A DNA stretch of 64,000 nt from Megalonaias nervosa (lineage: Eukaryota; Mollusca; Bivalvia; Unionida; Unionidae). Shown piece by piece: positions 10,550 through 22,950 of this stretch; within the stretch, counting starts at the first letter, position 1; every line of letters starts with the position of its first letter. Location of the stretch: assembly GCA_016617855.1 (NCBI GenBank), contig JAECUM010003306.1, positions 92,397-156,396 of the forward strand, in the 5' to 3' direction. The notes beneath the pieces are model-generated. The model was not told the DNA's origin and made no database searches. It saw only the letters and a list, made by a program, of their open reading frames with translations. The position numbers were made by a program, and so were the translations under genes.

Positions 10550-13466
10550 CTATATATATGTAACCATCTAATAGTTATAATAGTTTACACACAAATGTAT
10601 TGAAACAGGTCAATCAAGTTTATTTTTTTAAGTTATGTTTTTGACATTTAAGTAGGTTGCATGAAATTAAGAAATAGTTAAAAGTTCTATATTTAGCTAC
10701 CCTTGGCAAGGGTAAGATTTAAATGACTCACCGTCTTTATTATTCTTCACTAATAAAGATGGGAGATGATATACAATTTTGTCAATTAATTTGTGTTCAT
10801 TCATGTATACATTTGCCTGTTTCTGTGTTTGATTTTTTATTAGTTTGTTAGGCCCTCAATATTTGTAAACCAGTTTCATCCACTCCCATGAAAACTGAAA
10901 TATGGATGTTTAAGTGACATTGTTTTCATTAGCTGTGGAGTCATTACACCTTTGCTGTACTGAACCGTATTTCATCTTCACATATGTAAATTGGTATGTT
11001 GAGTAGTATATAGAGTAGCATTGGTAGGTGGATATATCTCAATGGAAATAATTCAGCCTCAACAAGAGTAAGTCAGTGCCACCCAATATTCATGCTTGAG
11101 AAATCAAGATTTTCAGCTACTGTTCATTACACCCTCAACATCTCGGACCCTACTGCATGGCCCTAAACTAACAACTGATATCCAGGAGGAAAATTCTACC
11201 ATGTGAAACCAGTTTGCATTTTTTGTTGTAATGGTTGTGTTTTATTTATCTTTTCATCACACCCCAAATATATTTGAGCATTTTCATATATCTTAGGGTG
11301 AATAACTCAACTGCACCAAAAGTATGTCTTTGAGTCTCTTGTGTGAGTGTTCTTTGCAACTTGAACTCTCCATTTGTTATGCACTACTTATCTTGATTCT
11401 ATTTCAATTACTATTTAAATCTAGCAGCAGGCAAACTTGATGGTCATACCACATCAAGGAGCGGTCATTTTAGACAACTGTCTCCAATGTAGGTCACAGA
11501 TGCCTAGTCTTCCCTGTTCTGATTCTAACTTTTTAGGACTCATTTTGTCTAGTCCTAAGGAACCATTCATACAAATACAATGAGCATCAGTCTCTCTCGT
11601 TCTTTTCTAACGTAAACTAGTACCAGCATATAAAACTTCATGCCCCAGCTAAAGCATTTTTGTTAACTTAAGGTAGTTTTAAAATGGTTATATAGAACGA
11701 ATACCTGCATAGAATTAAATTTTTTTTAGTGGTTCCGTAACAATTGGCAACAAGTACATTTGTCCTGTGCCTTTTTTTAATGAACAGGGAATGGCCAGCA
11801 TAGTATCTGGGGCTTTCAAAGTACAAATACATTTATCGCCCTTTTCCTTTTGCACTCTACAACAACTTTAAAACTGTTTCACATACTTTTTCTGTCACGC
11901 TTTCCTTTCTGCCCTATTACTCTGAAGCAATTTGAGATAATGAAAGTATCTTAGTACGTCACTACTTGAGACATGTTGCACACAATATTTTTGTATCCAG
12001 TCTTCAAGAGCAACATCAAGCTTTCTTGCACTTTTGCATTGGTATTTTAACCAAGGAGCCATTTCAGAAAAATGGACTACACTTTACATAAATTGTATAA
12101 TTATCAGAAAGTCTGTAGTATACCAAATGCTGGATTCGATTTTGATGGCCAAGATTATGTGTAGATCGTTTTAATTAAAAGTTGTCTGGAAAACAAGGAT
12201 GAACCTTGGAAGACTTATTTTGTGTCGAGTATAATTCTGTATGCATACCAGTCAAAATGGCACGAAGGTCACTGACAACTTTAACTCATCCTTTTCCCCA
12301 TTGTGTCCTATTACTTAATGCCTTTGAGATGAATCCATGAATGTTTTTACGAAAATGGATGTATTACATTCAGAGTCATCTTACAATGTATGGATCAAAT
12401 GTCATCATCACTTATCTGCTGACTGTTGCAATCAGTATCACATTTTTATGGCCAAAGTCTTATGAACACAATTGTTCTGCAATACAATATGCAAACTGTT
12501 AATGTCAATATTGATTTCTTCTCGTGTAATAATCAACAATCAGCACAAAAACGTAGGGTATAATGCAAAAGACATGTTAAATTTACTTTTGAATAAAACT
12601 GCATTAATCATAAAAGTGATTTGTAAATATTGACTTGTATTTTTCAGATATACACAACCCGATAAGCAACAGGTGGCTGTCTAGGAGAATACTCTGAAAA
12701 AGAAAATATACTGTTCAAAATTATGTGCTATACCTTGCGGATGAGAGGTTTCTTTAAATTGGTCAGGTTACACAAGTTGTGACCTCAGTGGTAGCACTTG
12801 AACTATACAAAATGAAAGAATTTAAAGTGTCACTACGATCCTTAAGGCTGCTGAGAATGTCATTCAAGGATATTATGAAGACTTAGTGGTATTTTTCTTG
12901 ATAAAAGATGCACTAACAATAAAGGGGCTGATTAAAAAGAAATTTGTGTTCAGGTAAATATTGTTTTATTAACAAGGAATTGTGGCATAGTTTTGTAGTC
13001 ATGGATGTTTGTCTTTATATAATGTACCCATCAGACCACTAAGAAATTTATTTTGTTTGTATATATAATATTCAAATACTATAAGAATCTTGACACTCAA
13101 GAAACATGTCACAGTTTAATAATTCCTTTCCGTTACTTATCGTTTGTTTCCTTGCCAAAGTAGCTCTTGTTTAATGTGTAAAAAAAATTCGCACCTCATC
13201 ACATGGTACTTTTCATATGCATGCTGTATTCATCAGTTCAATTTTCATGTGGAATCTACACCCTTTCAGTTCGGTGTGCAAATATTTAGTGAATTTAAAA
13301 CTTGTTTTAAAACTTTTGGCTTTTTCTAGGTTTTGTATGCATCAGTATTATTGTTGGTCCAACTCTGTTGAACATTTTGTATGAAATTTAAATTTTGGTC
13401 CGAGCGATAAGAAAAAGAACTTCAGTTTAGGAGCTTTGTATATATTGTCTCCAGTATATTTACCAT
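10550..13466. other. No gene recognised (2.9 kb)
   Basis: AT-rich sequence with no coding signature, long repeat or transposon end that I could support on either strand. It could be intron or intergenic DNA. Confidence 0.4.
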
Positions 13467-13995
13467 TAGAGGCCACAAGCATTATGCAAATATTTGGCCA
13501 AGCATACAATTAGCCAAAATTGCTTTTACTTCCTATGAGCCATACATGTATGATATGAAAACGGACATTACAGTGGCTAGCCAAATTTGGTTAAAGATAC
13601 ATTTAGCCAAATTTGGCTTTCAAAGACTCGTACCTAATTTCGGTTTCTAAGAGTCATACCTGTACGTTATGCTAAAGGGCATTGCAGACACTGGTCAAAT
13701 CTCGGCTAAGCATACATGTACATTGTGGAAAGAGACTGAGGTTGATGGCCAAATTTTGGCTAATCATACAGATGCTTCAATTGGGTTTCTAACAGCCATA
13801 CAAGAGGGATATGCTAAAAGGCATTGCAGGCACTAGCCACATTTAGGCTAAGAAAACATTAGCAAACATTTGGTTTCCTCCTAAGAGGACAAATTCTTGT
13901 GATGTGCAACTTTGTAATAAATAGCTGAATTTTGCTAAATATACATTACTTGGTAACAAGCCACACTGAGAATACTTAGCCAAAATTTGGCTTAC
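13467..13995. repeat. Degenerate tandem array carrying the palindrome AGCCAAATTTGGCT
   Basis: The words GCCAAATTTGGC or GCCAAAATTTGGC and close variants recur near 13496, 13580, 13607, 13752 and 13978. They lie among repeated phrases such as TATGCTAAAAGGCATTGCAG, CTAAGCATACATGTA and AGAGTCATACCTGTA. The unit appears to be about 100-130 bp but is strongly diverged. The core is a perfect 14-bp palindrome. Confidence 0.6.
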
Positions 13996-15167
13996 TTAAA
14001 GTCCCCCTGGTTGCTCCAGCAGACAAAACTATTCAATAGTTATATAGGGATTTGACCAGGCATTGGTCAAAAGGTCTACAAGATTCTCATTAGGTGCATT
14101 TAGTAAAACTGCGTCAAGAGATTTTAACCCATAGCAGAGCCTGATTTGATTAAATGGAAAAACTGAGTGAAATCGGAAGCTGTTATATAATATAGAAGTA
14201 TCACACTTATGCACTCACCACACAATATACACGAACATAAGTATCAGGAAGCGTAAAACTTCATCAGAACCGAGGGCCCATCTACATCTGAAAGCAATTA
14301 TTCCAAGCATTGCTAATCCGGTTCTATCCTCTTTTATATTTCCTTGCTCTGAGTAAACTGATCCAAAGATCTAAATACCTATCAAGTAAATACGGAACTG
14401 CAGATTTCGACAAACAGTGCATTTACATTGCAATAATACGAGACACAGAAACTGCGTAAACCTTTTTACGAATGGTTTTCGTATTACTAAACCGGAGCCT
14501 AAACATCTAAAGTTGTGCAAAGAGGTTAAATAAGACTTAAGGTTAGGAACTACACTGATTGTGGGGATTACAATGGGGTAAAATAGACATACATATAAGT
14601 GGAAAAGGTTGAAAAAGGCGAAACAAACAAATGATAGTTAAATGCGGAATGCGAACAGATCTGAAATGAGGAATTGGCAAATATTAAAGGACTGTATTAA
14701 AGGAGTAATGAAAATGGCAACTCAGATGTATTAGAAAGGGGTGAACGGGATCGAATGATGTCAGTAAGGCAGAACGAGGAAAATTGCAAATCAGAAGGCA
14801 GAAGGAAAAATAGCTTTGATAAATATAAACAGGGGAGAAGATAGCAAGTAACGTGGAAAGAGAAGAAAAAGAAATGATATGGGATGTTAGTTCCATATTT
14901 AAAGTCCAGATCTCCCCGATGCATTATAAGAGATTTTATCTTGTAAGTAAATGTATTTATCTTTTGACATTTTTAATGTGGAACAATGTACAACGACAGT
15001 ATTTATGGAAGCTATGTAATGCAAACATTTCTGTAGCTAATGATCATATATAAAAATCGTTATAGTAAAGGCTCTTAAGAGCTAACGGATCACTACTGTA
15101 AATGGAATATACAATAATAAATCTTGGTTTGGACAAAATTTGGAAGCAAAGTAAAGAAAACCGAGAT
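13996..15167. other. No gene recognised
   Basis: AT-rich, with a purine-rich plus strand around 14580-14880 that generates spurious minus-strand frames. No feature can be supported. Confidence 0.4.
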
Positions 15168-15232
15168 TACATACATACATACACACACACACACACATAT
15201 ATACATACATACATACATATATATACATATAT
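15168..15232. repeat. Compound microsatellite (CATA)n/(CA)n
   Basis: CATA repeats flank a CA run and TATATACA variants. It is simple sequence; the reading frames across it are artefacts. Confidence 0.9.
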
Positions 15233-15589
15233 GGTAATGTAAATGAAGAAAGAAAGAAACAAAAGGAGGAAGTGAATTGCAAAATTAAGGAAGCAATGGA
15301 CGGAAAGGTCCTGGGGTGGGATGGAGGTGGAATCTATAACCATAATTAGCTTATTCTATGTGAGGAGAGTTATATAGCAAGGAGTCCAAACCTTTCTTTG
15401 CTGCGACACCAACTTCACAACAGAATCTCCAAACCCTTTCTGGTACTTGTCTGCATCAAAACAGAAAAATGTTATGATTACCCTTTGCGACCCAAGTGAG
15501 GAACCCCAGAGCCCCTGGTTTGGATATTGACCTTCAATTAGAAACCATTATTCTATAACAAATGTGGCTGTAGTATATGTGGCCAGTGT

Positions 15590-15900
15590 GGAACTTTTTT
15601 TTCGTCGTAAATTAACATTAGTATTTCTGTGGGACGTATGGAAAATTTATCATTTAGTTCCATAGAATGTTAATATCTAAAACCCTATAAAAAAAAAAAA
15701 ATGAAATAATGTTCCATTTGGGGCTCTGTGTTTCTTACTAAAATCTGAAATTATCGTCCACTATGAATAGTTAACATTGATGGCTGGTTTGGACCTACGG
15801 AAAATTTAATGTCGTGGGCTACTGTGGGTCTTATTGCAATTTAATAATGGGACCTCTTTGATGTCCTATGGAAATTAAACCATGATCTGCTAGTCTGGTG
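15590..15900. repeat. Degenerate tandem repeat with a TATGGAAAATTTA-type core
   Basis: GTATGGAAAATTTATC, CTACGGAAAATTTAATG and CTATGGAAATTAAACC recur at roughly 60-140 bp spacing near 15637, 15798 and 15866. They are accompanied by GGTCTTAT/GGACCTC-type words. Related words recur at 17360-17860, so the two may be parts of one old array. Confidence 0.4.
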
Positions 15901-17359
15901 ACCTTATAGTGATTTGGTATGGATGCGACAATTGTTTGTTGTGGAACTTAAAAATGAAGGACTGGTAGAGTTCCCTACTATCAAACACACATCCTTACAA
16001 TTTGGTTCCCATTTCTTAAACGATAATCAGTTTTGTTCTGAACTTTATTGCAAGGGACACAGTAATTGTAACAAGATAACCGAGTTGGGATTTCGGACTC
16101 TAACAGAGCACTGTTGATGGTAATACAAATATAATGTTTATTGATGTATGATTTAAATAAGAAAATAAATATGATACTTGCGTGTGTGGGTCCAAATACT
16201 GGACAAATTAACATAATACGCACGAAACCTATAAATGCAACAAATATAAATACAAATGAATGACTTTACGTAACACAAGGACAAGGTGAACAAATCACAG
16301 CAATTCCACAGGATGAAAATAATGGGTGTTTTACTGAAATAGTAAAATGAGGTAAATTGATGGAGAGATATTCTACAAAAATATCTTATACACTCCCAAA
16401 ACAATGGGTATAACAAAACCCAAAAATTAGCCCACGGCTAAAAGATTACATGCATGGAGTAACAAAAAAACACTCCGTCAAAATTACACTTGGCTACCAG
16501 TCGCACTGGTCAATCAAGTATGTATATTACAGGTAGTTACCGACCACCTTTTAATTCCTTCTGTGGTTAGCTTTGTAGCTGGTACCACGTCGACCACGAT
16601 CCCTCTGATCAGTCTCGTCAGCTCTACACCCTGGTCGCTCTAGTCTCTAGTCAGCTCTACAGATGCTATGTTCACTCTAGTCACCCTGGTCACCTGAAAA
16701 TACAACTAATACCGCGTACTATTCACGACACAGGCATACAAGACAAAACGTGATGACGTTATATACAATAACGTATGTAAATTACATTATCGGAACAATA
16801 TTACAGAACAATAAACAGGTTCGAAAGTGAACTCGTGTCCGATGAGATTCCTATGGTATTAAACGTTTCTTAAAATGCAACCATATTGCTAATATAAGAT
16901 CTCTTGCTAAGTCACAACAAGAATAAAATATTTGCGTTATACTACGCAAGCCAAAGCTACATTGAAAACATACAAAAATGAACGTGGTAATACCAAAAAT
17001 AGCTATAACTTACAATATACAAAATAAATAATATACATAAGGAATGTATAAATTACATACCTCTACAGCCGAAGACATGCAAGTCCCTAAGTAGACTGCT
17101 TACTGACAAGACTTTCCGTAATGTGAAGATATCACATTACTGTGAGGCTTTTATACACATTGGATGTAGTCTGCTAGATGTAAATCGGTTTTTTTCCATC
17201 AAGAGCACTTCGCACGTGCGGCAGGGATGAACCGTAGTCACTATTTCGAAATAATGTACACGATACATAAATCACCCTCGGGTATCGTTGTACACATAAA
17301 CAAAAAAACGAAACCCGAGTACATGTATTAAATAAATAGAGAGAGTCACACAATTCCGT
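15901..17359. other. No gene recognised
   Basis: Short reading frames only. A locally GC-richer patch at 16490-16690 has repeated words such as CTCTAGTCAGCTCTACA and CCCTGGTC. It could be an old LTR or a promoter-like patch, but no diagnostic ends were found. Confidence 0.35.
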
Positions 17360-17860
<501 letters not shown>

Positions 17861-17879
17861 GGAATAAAACATGAGAGAG

Positions 17880-18740
17880 TGTCAGACAAAACACATACCT
17901 AAATGACTGACAAACACTCACGTTACCTGAAAATCACCTACCCTACAATCAAACACCATACACTTAACAATTAAATAGGTCTAGGATGAAGAATTAAGCA
18001 TGCGTAGATGCATTTGATTCGTTCTCGACTTTTATGTGTATTTTGTACAATAATGGAAATTATTGAAGCGATGTTTTCAACAGGAAATGAAATCAACTGA
18101 TAAATTTGTCTGCTCAGTGACGTAACTGCGGAACGCGAGAGTATAACTGCAGTCAGTGACATTGTTAATTGCGAGTGAGAAAGAGAGAGTTTTAGTTTCT
18201 CTAGTTTGCATTACTGAATACGACATATAGTCGCGGACTATGCAAATTTTAACATAATGGATATAAAGATAAATACATACCTAACGACAAACAATTACTA
18301 TTACAGACAAACAGATTCATACAGTCTAATATCCCACTGTTACAAACACAAATTAGTCTGTCTTGGAGGGATAAATAATCACTATTGCAAACAGTTTGCT
18401 TAATTCGTTGTTTTTCATATTTGAATTATATTATTTGATAAGAAAATATAGGTCGGGTGGTTAAATTAGTGAATAAAATTCATTACTAATCTTGTAGCGT
18501 ACTTAACTATGCTATTGAGGAATACGATATTATCAGTTTTACAAAGAGGGGATTCACTCAGTGTCTCCGCTAAATATAGTGTTAACGAGATAGCGAGAAA
18601 CAAGGAAATTATAAGCGTTTTCATTAATTCGATATTTTCATGTCTGTTTTGTATTATTCGTTAGGAAAATATAGGTACCGACTATGGGAAAATTAATTCA
18701 ATTCAAAGACAACAATCACATACCAAAACACACATCCTTA
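17880..18740. repeat. Possible old tandem repeat, unit about 400 bp
   Basis: Similar phrases recur near 17900, 18280 and 18720 (CATACCTAA..GACAAACA-type) and near 18120 and 18560 (CAGTG..C..GCGAGA-type). AAGAAAATATAGGTCG and AGGAAAATATAGGTAC lie near 18440 and 18664. Divergence is high, so this is tentative. Confidence 0.35.
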
Positions 18741-19075
18741 GAACCCCAAATATCATACTTATAAACGAGTATGATTTGGAGTATACAGGCAATCTCTAGG
18801 CTGACAGCACCATTTTTTCCTCACGTAGTACATAACCGGAAATAATATCACTTATTAATATAAGGGAAGATGCTGACCATCTTTTCTACTTAATCACTAG
18901 ATTTCCATTAATGTTGTAAAAATCTAGCGTATGGCTACCCTCTTCAAGCATAACATTTTGCAACACAGATTCAGATTTTCATCCTGGAAAATTTAAAGGA
19001 ATTTAAATGTTGACCATAGTGCAGAAATTTTTAATCTTCGTAGTTGGAAATAGTTCATTTTTTCGATATTTATGG

Positions 19076-19114
<39 letters not shown>

Positions 19115-19116
19115 AT
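19076..19116. repeat. Microsatellite (AAAT)n
   Basis: About ten uninterrupted AAAT/TAAA units, just outside retrotransposon copy 2. Confidence 0.95.
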
Positions 19117-19349
19117 TCATTGCCAGGTTAGGGTATTGGTGTTTCTTATTGTAATGTTGACTTCTATGTTTTTTGAAGGATGTGAACACTCTGTTTCATT
19201 ATATTATTAATAATACTTAAAGTCAGAATATTTGCACAGATACTCACTTCCCAAAAATGAAATGGATTTTCTGAAACATCATCCTTCCTGAATGTAGAAT
19301 TTCCATTAAAACTTCACAATAATTCCACGCAATCTGGTTTTAGAGACTA

Positions 19350-21690
19350 TGCTCTTAAATTAAATAACAGAAAACAGTGAAAAGCAATAAGGTTTGTAAA
19401 ATTCAACAAATAAGTTATTTTTCTTGAATGCAAAGTGAAAATTAATAAAAGAACTTACGGTATTGCGAATTAAATCCTAAAATAATGCAAGACCTACAGA
19501 CAAGTACTAATAATTTATTGTCCTGAATAAATTTTATTTGAAATCCAAATTAAGTTTAACGCTGATAGTGTTGATGTGCCTGTGGTGGCCTGTATTGTGT
19601 TGTTCTTGAAGCAGTCTTTTTTTGAAACTCATTCATATAATTCCAGGTTTGAATCCAAGATAAATCCTAGAGAATGTCTCTGTCCAAGAATAATATTTTT
19701 AATGAGCGCTCTGCTTCTCCAGAGAAAAATCACTTGAATAATTTGAAGAAATAAATTCCAGCCCAAATGAGCTACTGGTCGCAACGTATTGATTCTGCTA
19801 GATCTTAAGCAAGAATGAATACTCTTTCCTGCGACAAGATTACAAAGTCCTCTAGGTGACCTCAGGTTAGAATTAACAGTTTCTAGAAAAAAATTACCTA
19901 ATAGGAACTAGGAATGAATCAATTCTCTCTTTATATACATCTCCATGACTCGATTACGATTTTATGATCCAATACCTCCTACGTGACTTATGTCCCATCA
20001 TCACCCACCTTACTTCCGTCACAACACAACTCACCCAACTTAATCATGTAATGTGAAATTGGATAAAACTATACACAGGTTCAATACGTAGAACACAAAG
20101 TCAAACAAATATCTACTTTCATGGACCAAAAGCTAAATACACAAAAGAGATATACATAGAACCTCTCCTCATAAAACAAATACTTATATATTAAATCTTT
20201 CTTTTATATCCTAACCAAACATAATGTGATCCTATACTAATAAAATTACATAGGAAAGGTTTTTATGAATGACACAAAATATATACAAAATAAAGCAATA
20301 TAGTACTTCTATGCACGTGAAAGTGCATCTGCAATCAGATTAACACTAGGTGATCCACACAGTTTTTGTCTTTTTGATTTAAACTCCACCAATCCTGTAT
20401 CTATTACATCAACAAACATTCCAAATAATTGACTGAAATATGGAGTTGAAAGAACTTGTAAACTTTTTACTATGGTTTTTAACATATTAAAAGCCCTGTG
20501 ACATTTGTCAGATCAATAAAACTTGTTGTTCTTACACAATACAGTTGCAGAGAATCTGCAATTGGGGAAACAATTTAACAAAATTTCCGATAATACCCTG
20601 GCATATTCAATTCTTTAAATTAACTGGCAAATTTGCATGACTGAGTCTATCAAAGAATTTTCGAATGGTCTATAAATGGTCTGTCCGGTGTCGTTGTGGA
20701 TGATAACGTCATTGATGTAAGCGTCACACGTATCTAGACATGATTTACTATATTAATTAAACTTCGGAATATCAAAAGAAACTTGCTGATACCAAATGTT
20801 ATCATCTTGTAGTGAAACAATCCAACAGGAGTTGCAAATGCTAAAATTTCTTTCGCTCTTTCCTTGAACGAAATTATGAAGATCCTTTCAAAAGGTCGAA
20901 CTTCCTGACACAGTTTTCATTTCCAATTTTCGCAACTCAACCATCGATTCTTGTGTTGAAAATGAACATGTTTTGGTGACACTATTCACTTTTCTGTAGT
21001 CAGCACAGGTACGGAAAGTACTAACTGGTTTAGACAGAAGTGTATATGGTGGATTCCAATTACTATAACTTGATTTAAGGAATGAATTCTCCAAGAAATA
21101 GTTGATGGATTTTGTCAAAACACTCCTGCGGGAGATGAATCATATGGTAAGGATGCTGTTTTAAGGTCATGGTAGATTGCATTTGTTCGTGTTGGAGCAT
21201 ATGGAAACAAGAGCTCATATTGCCATATCAGCTGTTCTAATTCACTATTCTCTTGTTGCAGTAGATGTGAACGTTTCTGTTTAATATTTCCGTATTCCAA
21301 AGATTGCTAATTAAAAATCACTGCAGAATAATTGCACGCCATCATATAAATCCTCGCTGTGTGCAACTTGTACAACTGATTTGAATGTTTAACATAGCTA
21401 TCTCTTTTAATACTCTTCTAACATAGTTGTTCCCTTCGTAGCTCACAGGAATGTTGATGATATAATTTAAGTCACTTACTTTCTTTTCAACTTTATAAGG
21501 ACTATATGTCGAAATATCTCCTACGTGAGGTATGTCGTAACATATTCGGCCTGACTTAATCATCTATTGTGATATTTATCCCCAAACTGTACCCAGGTTC
21601 AGCATATAGAACACGGGAACAAATAAATAATCTATTTTATATCTCAGTGCAATCTATTGTCATGGAGAAAATGTTAAAGACACAAGATGG
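19350..21690 (-). mobile_element. Gmr1-like LTR retrotransposon, copy 2 (deleted)
   Basis: A diverged relative of the 53.3-59.9 kb element. Its 3' LTR lies at about 19350-20170 and shares ACTTACGGTNTTGNGAAT and an ATTGAATCCAGGTTNGAAT-like block. A purine-rich tract at the LTR edge is followed (minus strand, upstream) by RNase H and reverse transcriptase remnants at about 20300-21300. These include the box YIND (20708-20719) and CADYRKVNSVTKT near 20960-21010. Upstream again is an integrase C-terminal GPY/F-like block, YSPYKVEKKVSDLNYII, at about 21470-21500. At 21530-21690 the sequence turns back into LTR, matching 19990-20160, so gag, protease and most of integrase are missing. Stops are frequent. 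Integrase lying upstream of reverse transcriptase confirms the unusual order in a second copy. Confidence 0.75.
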
Positions 21691-21747
21691 ATATACATAA
21701 CATTACATGTGATTAATAAAAGTCCCAAGGATACAATAATAGTATAA

Positions 21748-22080
21748 AGTGTGTGTGTGTGTGTGTGTAATTTGGATTTTAACGTAGCTTTAACAATTTG
21801 TCAGCCATATCGATACGATGTCTGCAGTGTGGCAGTTTATTTTTATGTCTAGCACTGAGGTATCATGCCCCGGATACGTAGCATGATGTCCCACCCAGTC
21901 ACATTATCCTGACACCAAGCGGACCAGCCCTAACTCTAACATCTTAATGCTGAGCCCCAAGCGAGTCAGCTGCTAGTACCATTTTTATAAGTCTTTGGTA
22001 TGACTCGGCCAGGGTTCGAATCCGCGACCTCCCGCATCCGAAGCAGACTCTATAACCAAGTAGGCAACCGGAGCGGTCCT
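21748..22080 (-). mobile_element. tRNA-derived SINE, near full length
   Basis: Read on the minus strand, the first ~70 bases (22080 to about 22010) look like a tRNA-derived promoter head. There is an A-box-like TTGCCTACTTGG and a B-box-like GGATTCGAACCC at the expected distance. The body shares ATGTCCCACCCAGTC, ATTATCCTGACACC and CTTAATGCTGAG with the copy at 4384-4660. It ends in a (CA)n tail (plus-strand GT at 21748-21768). The body resembles SINEs I associate with bivalve genomes. It has no protein and would depend on a LINE partner. Confidence 0.8.
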
Positions 22081-22805
22081 AGTAGGAATGATTTAAATGT
22101 CTGAATAATGAAGATGTTTTATTTAGCGTTTCCATTCGAGTATATTGGTATTAAAATGATAAATAGGTCCACTTAATGGAAAAACTCATGATCGAACTGT
22201 TGCTGTAAAATCATGTGATCGTAATAACTTGGTCACAACGTTGAACAACTCAGACACAGAACAGGTTAAATTGTCTAGCTTTGTAATAATTCACGTAAGT
22301 ACTAACAAATCCAATCAAAGCGTTCAGGAAATATAAACAAATGAAAACAAAATTTTATCCTAGACCCTAATGCTATTTCCTATGACTGTGACCTTGCCCC
22401 AAGGTCAATGGAGCGAATGTAAAATAATATATTGTTTTAACTTCATAAAGATTCACACGAGTATGAACAAAATGAAATAAAGTGGTAAAGTCAACATTTC
22501 ACATAATAAATTGTCTTAGTTTCTTAATGGTTCATGACATAAATCTACAAAATCTATCACGCATTCTAGAAAATATATGTTAACAAAACTATAAGTAAAC
22601 CCATCATTGGAAAAATGACTGATTTGTTTTTCATCCCCATGAACGTTGATTAAAAAGAGAAAGTGAAAAAACAGTACTTGTTGTTTAACATTAATACTCA
22701 AGGATAAAGCACCAGATCCAATGCGTGACGATACACAAAATTTAAACTGCTAAAAATTTCATTGACGCATTATGAGAATATCCGTATATCAGTATATGTC
22801 GTTGT
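22081..22805. other. No gene recognised
   Basis: AT-rich spacer. A short GTGACCTTGCCCCAAGGTCA patch near 22390-22410 resembles phrases common in bivalve repeats. Nothing further can be supported. Confidence 0.35.
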
Positions 22806-22828
22806 ATATATATATATATGTGCAGGCA

Positions 22829-22863
<35 letters not shown>

Positions 22864-22879
22864 GTATATATATATATAG

Positions 22880-22949
<70 letters not shown>
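22806..22949. repeat. Compound microsatellite (TA)n(GT)n
   Basis: Interrupted TA repeats are followed by about 21 GT units. The organisation matches the microsatellite at 28101-28251. Confidence 0.95.

Positions 22950-22950
<1 letters not shown>

Noticed and set aside
15370..15560. Possible hAT-like sequence (GGAGTCCAAACCTTTCTT...GCGACCCAAGTGAGGAACCCC)
   Set aside because: The wording recalls hAT fossils, but I found neither paired terminal repeats nor an 8-bp duplication.
16490..16690. GC-richer patch considered as an LTR or promoter
   Set aside because: Neither TG...CA ends with flanking duplication nor a second copy was found; the internal CTCTAGTCAGCTCTACA repeats are insufficient.
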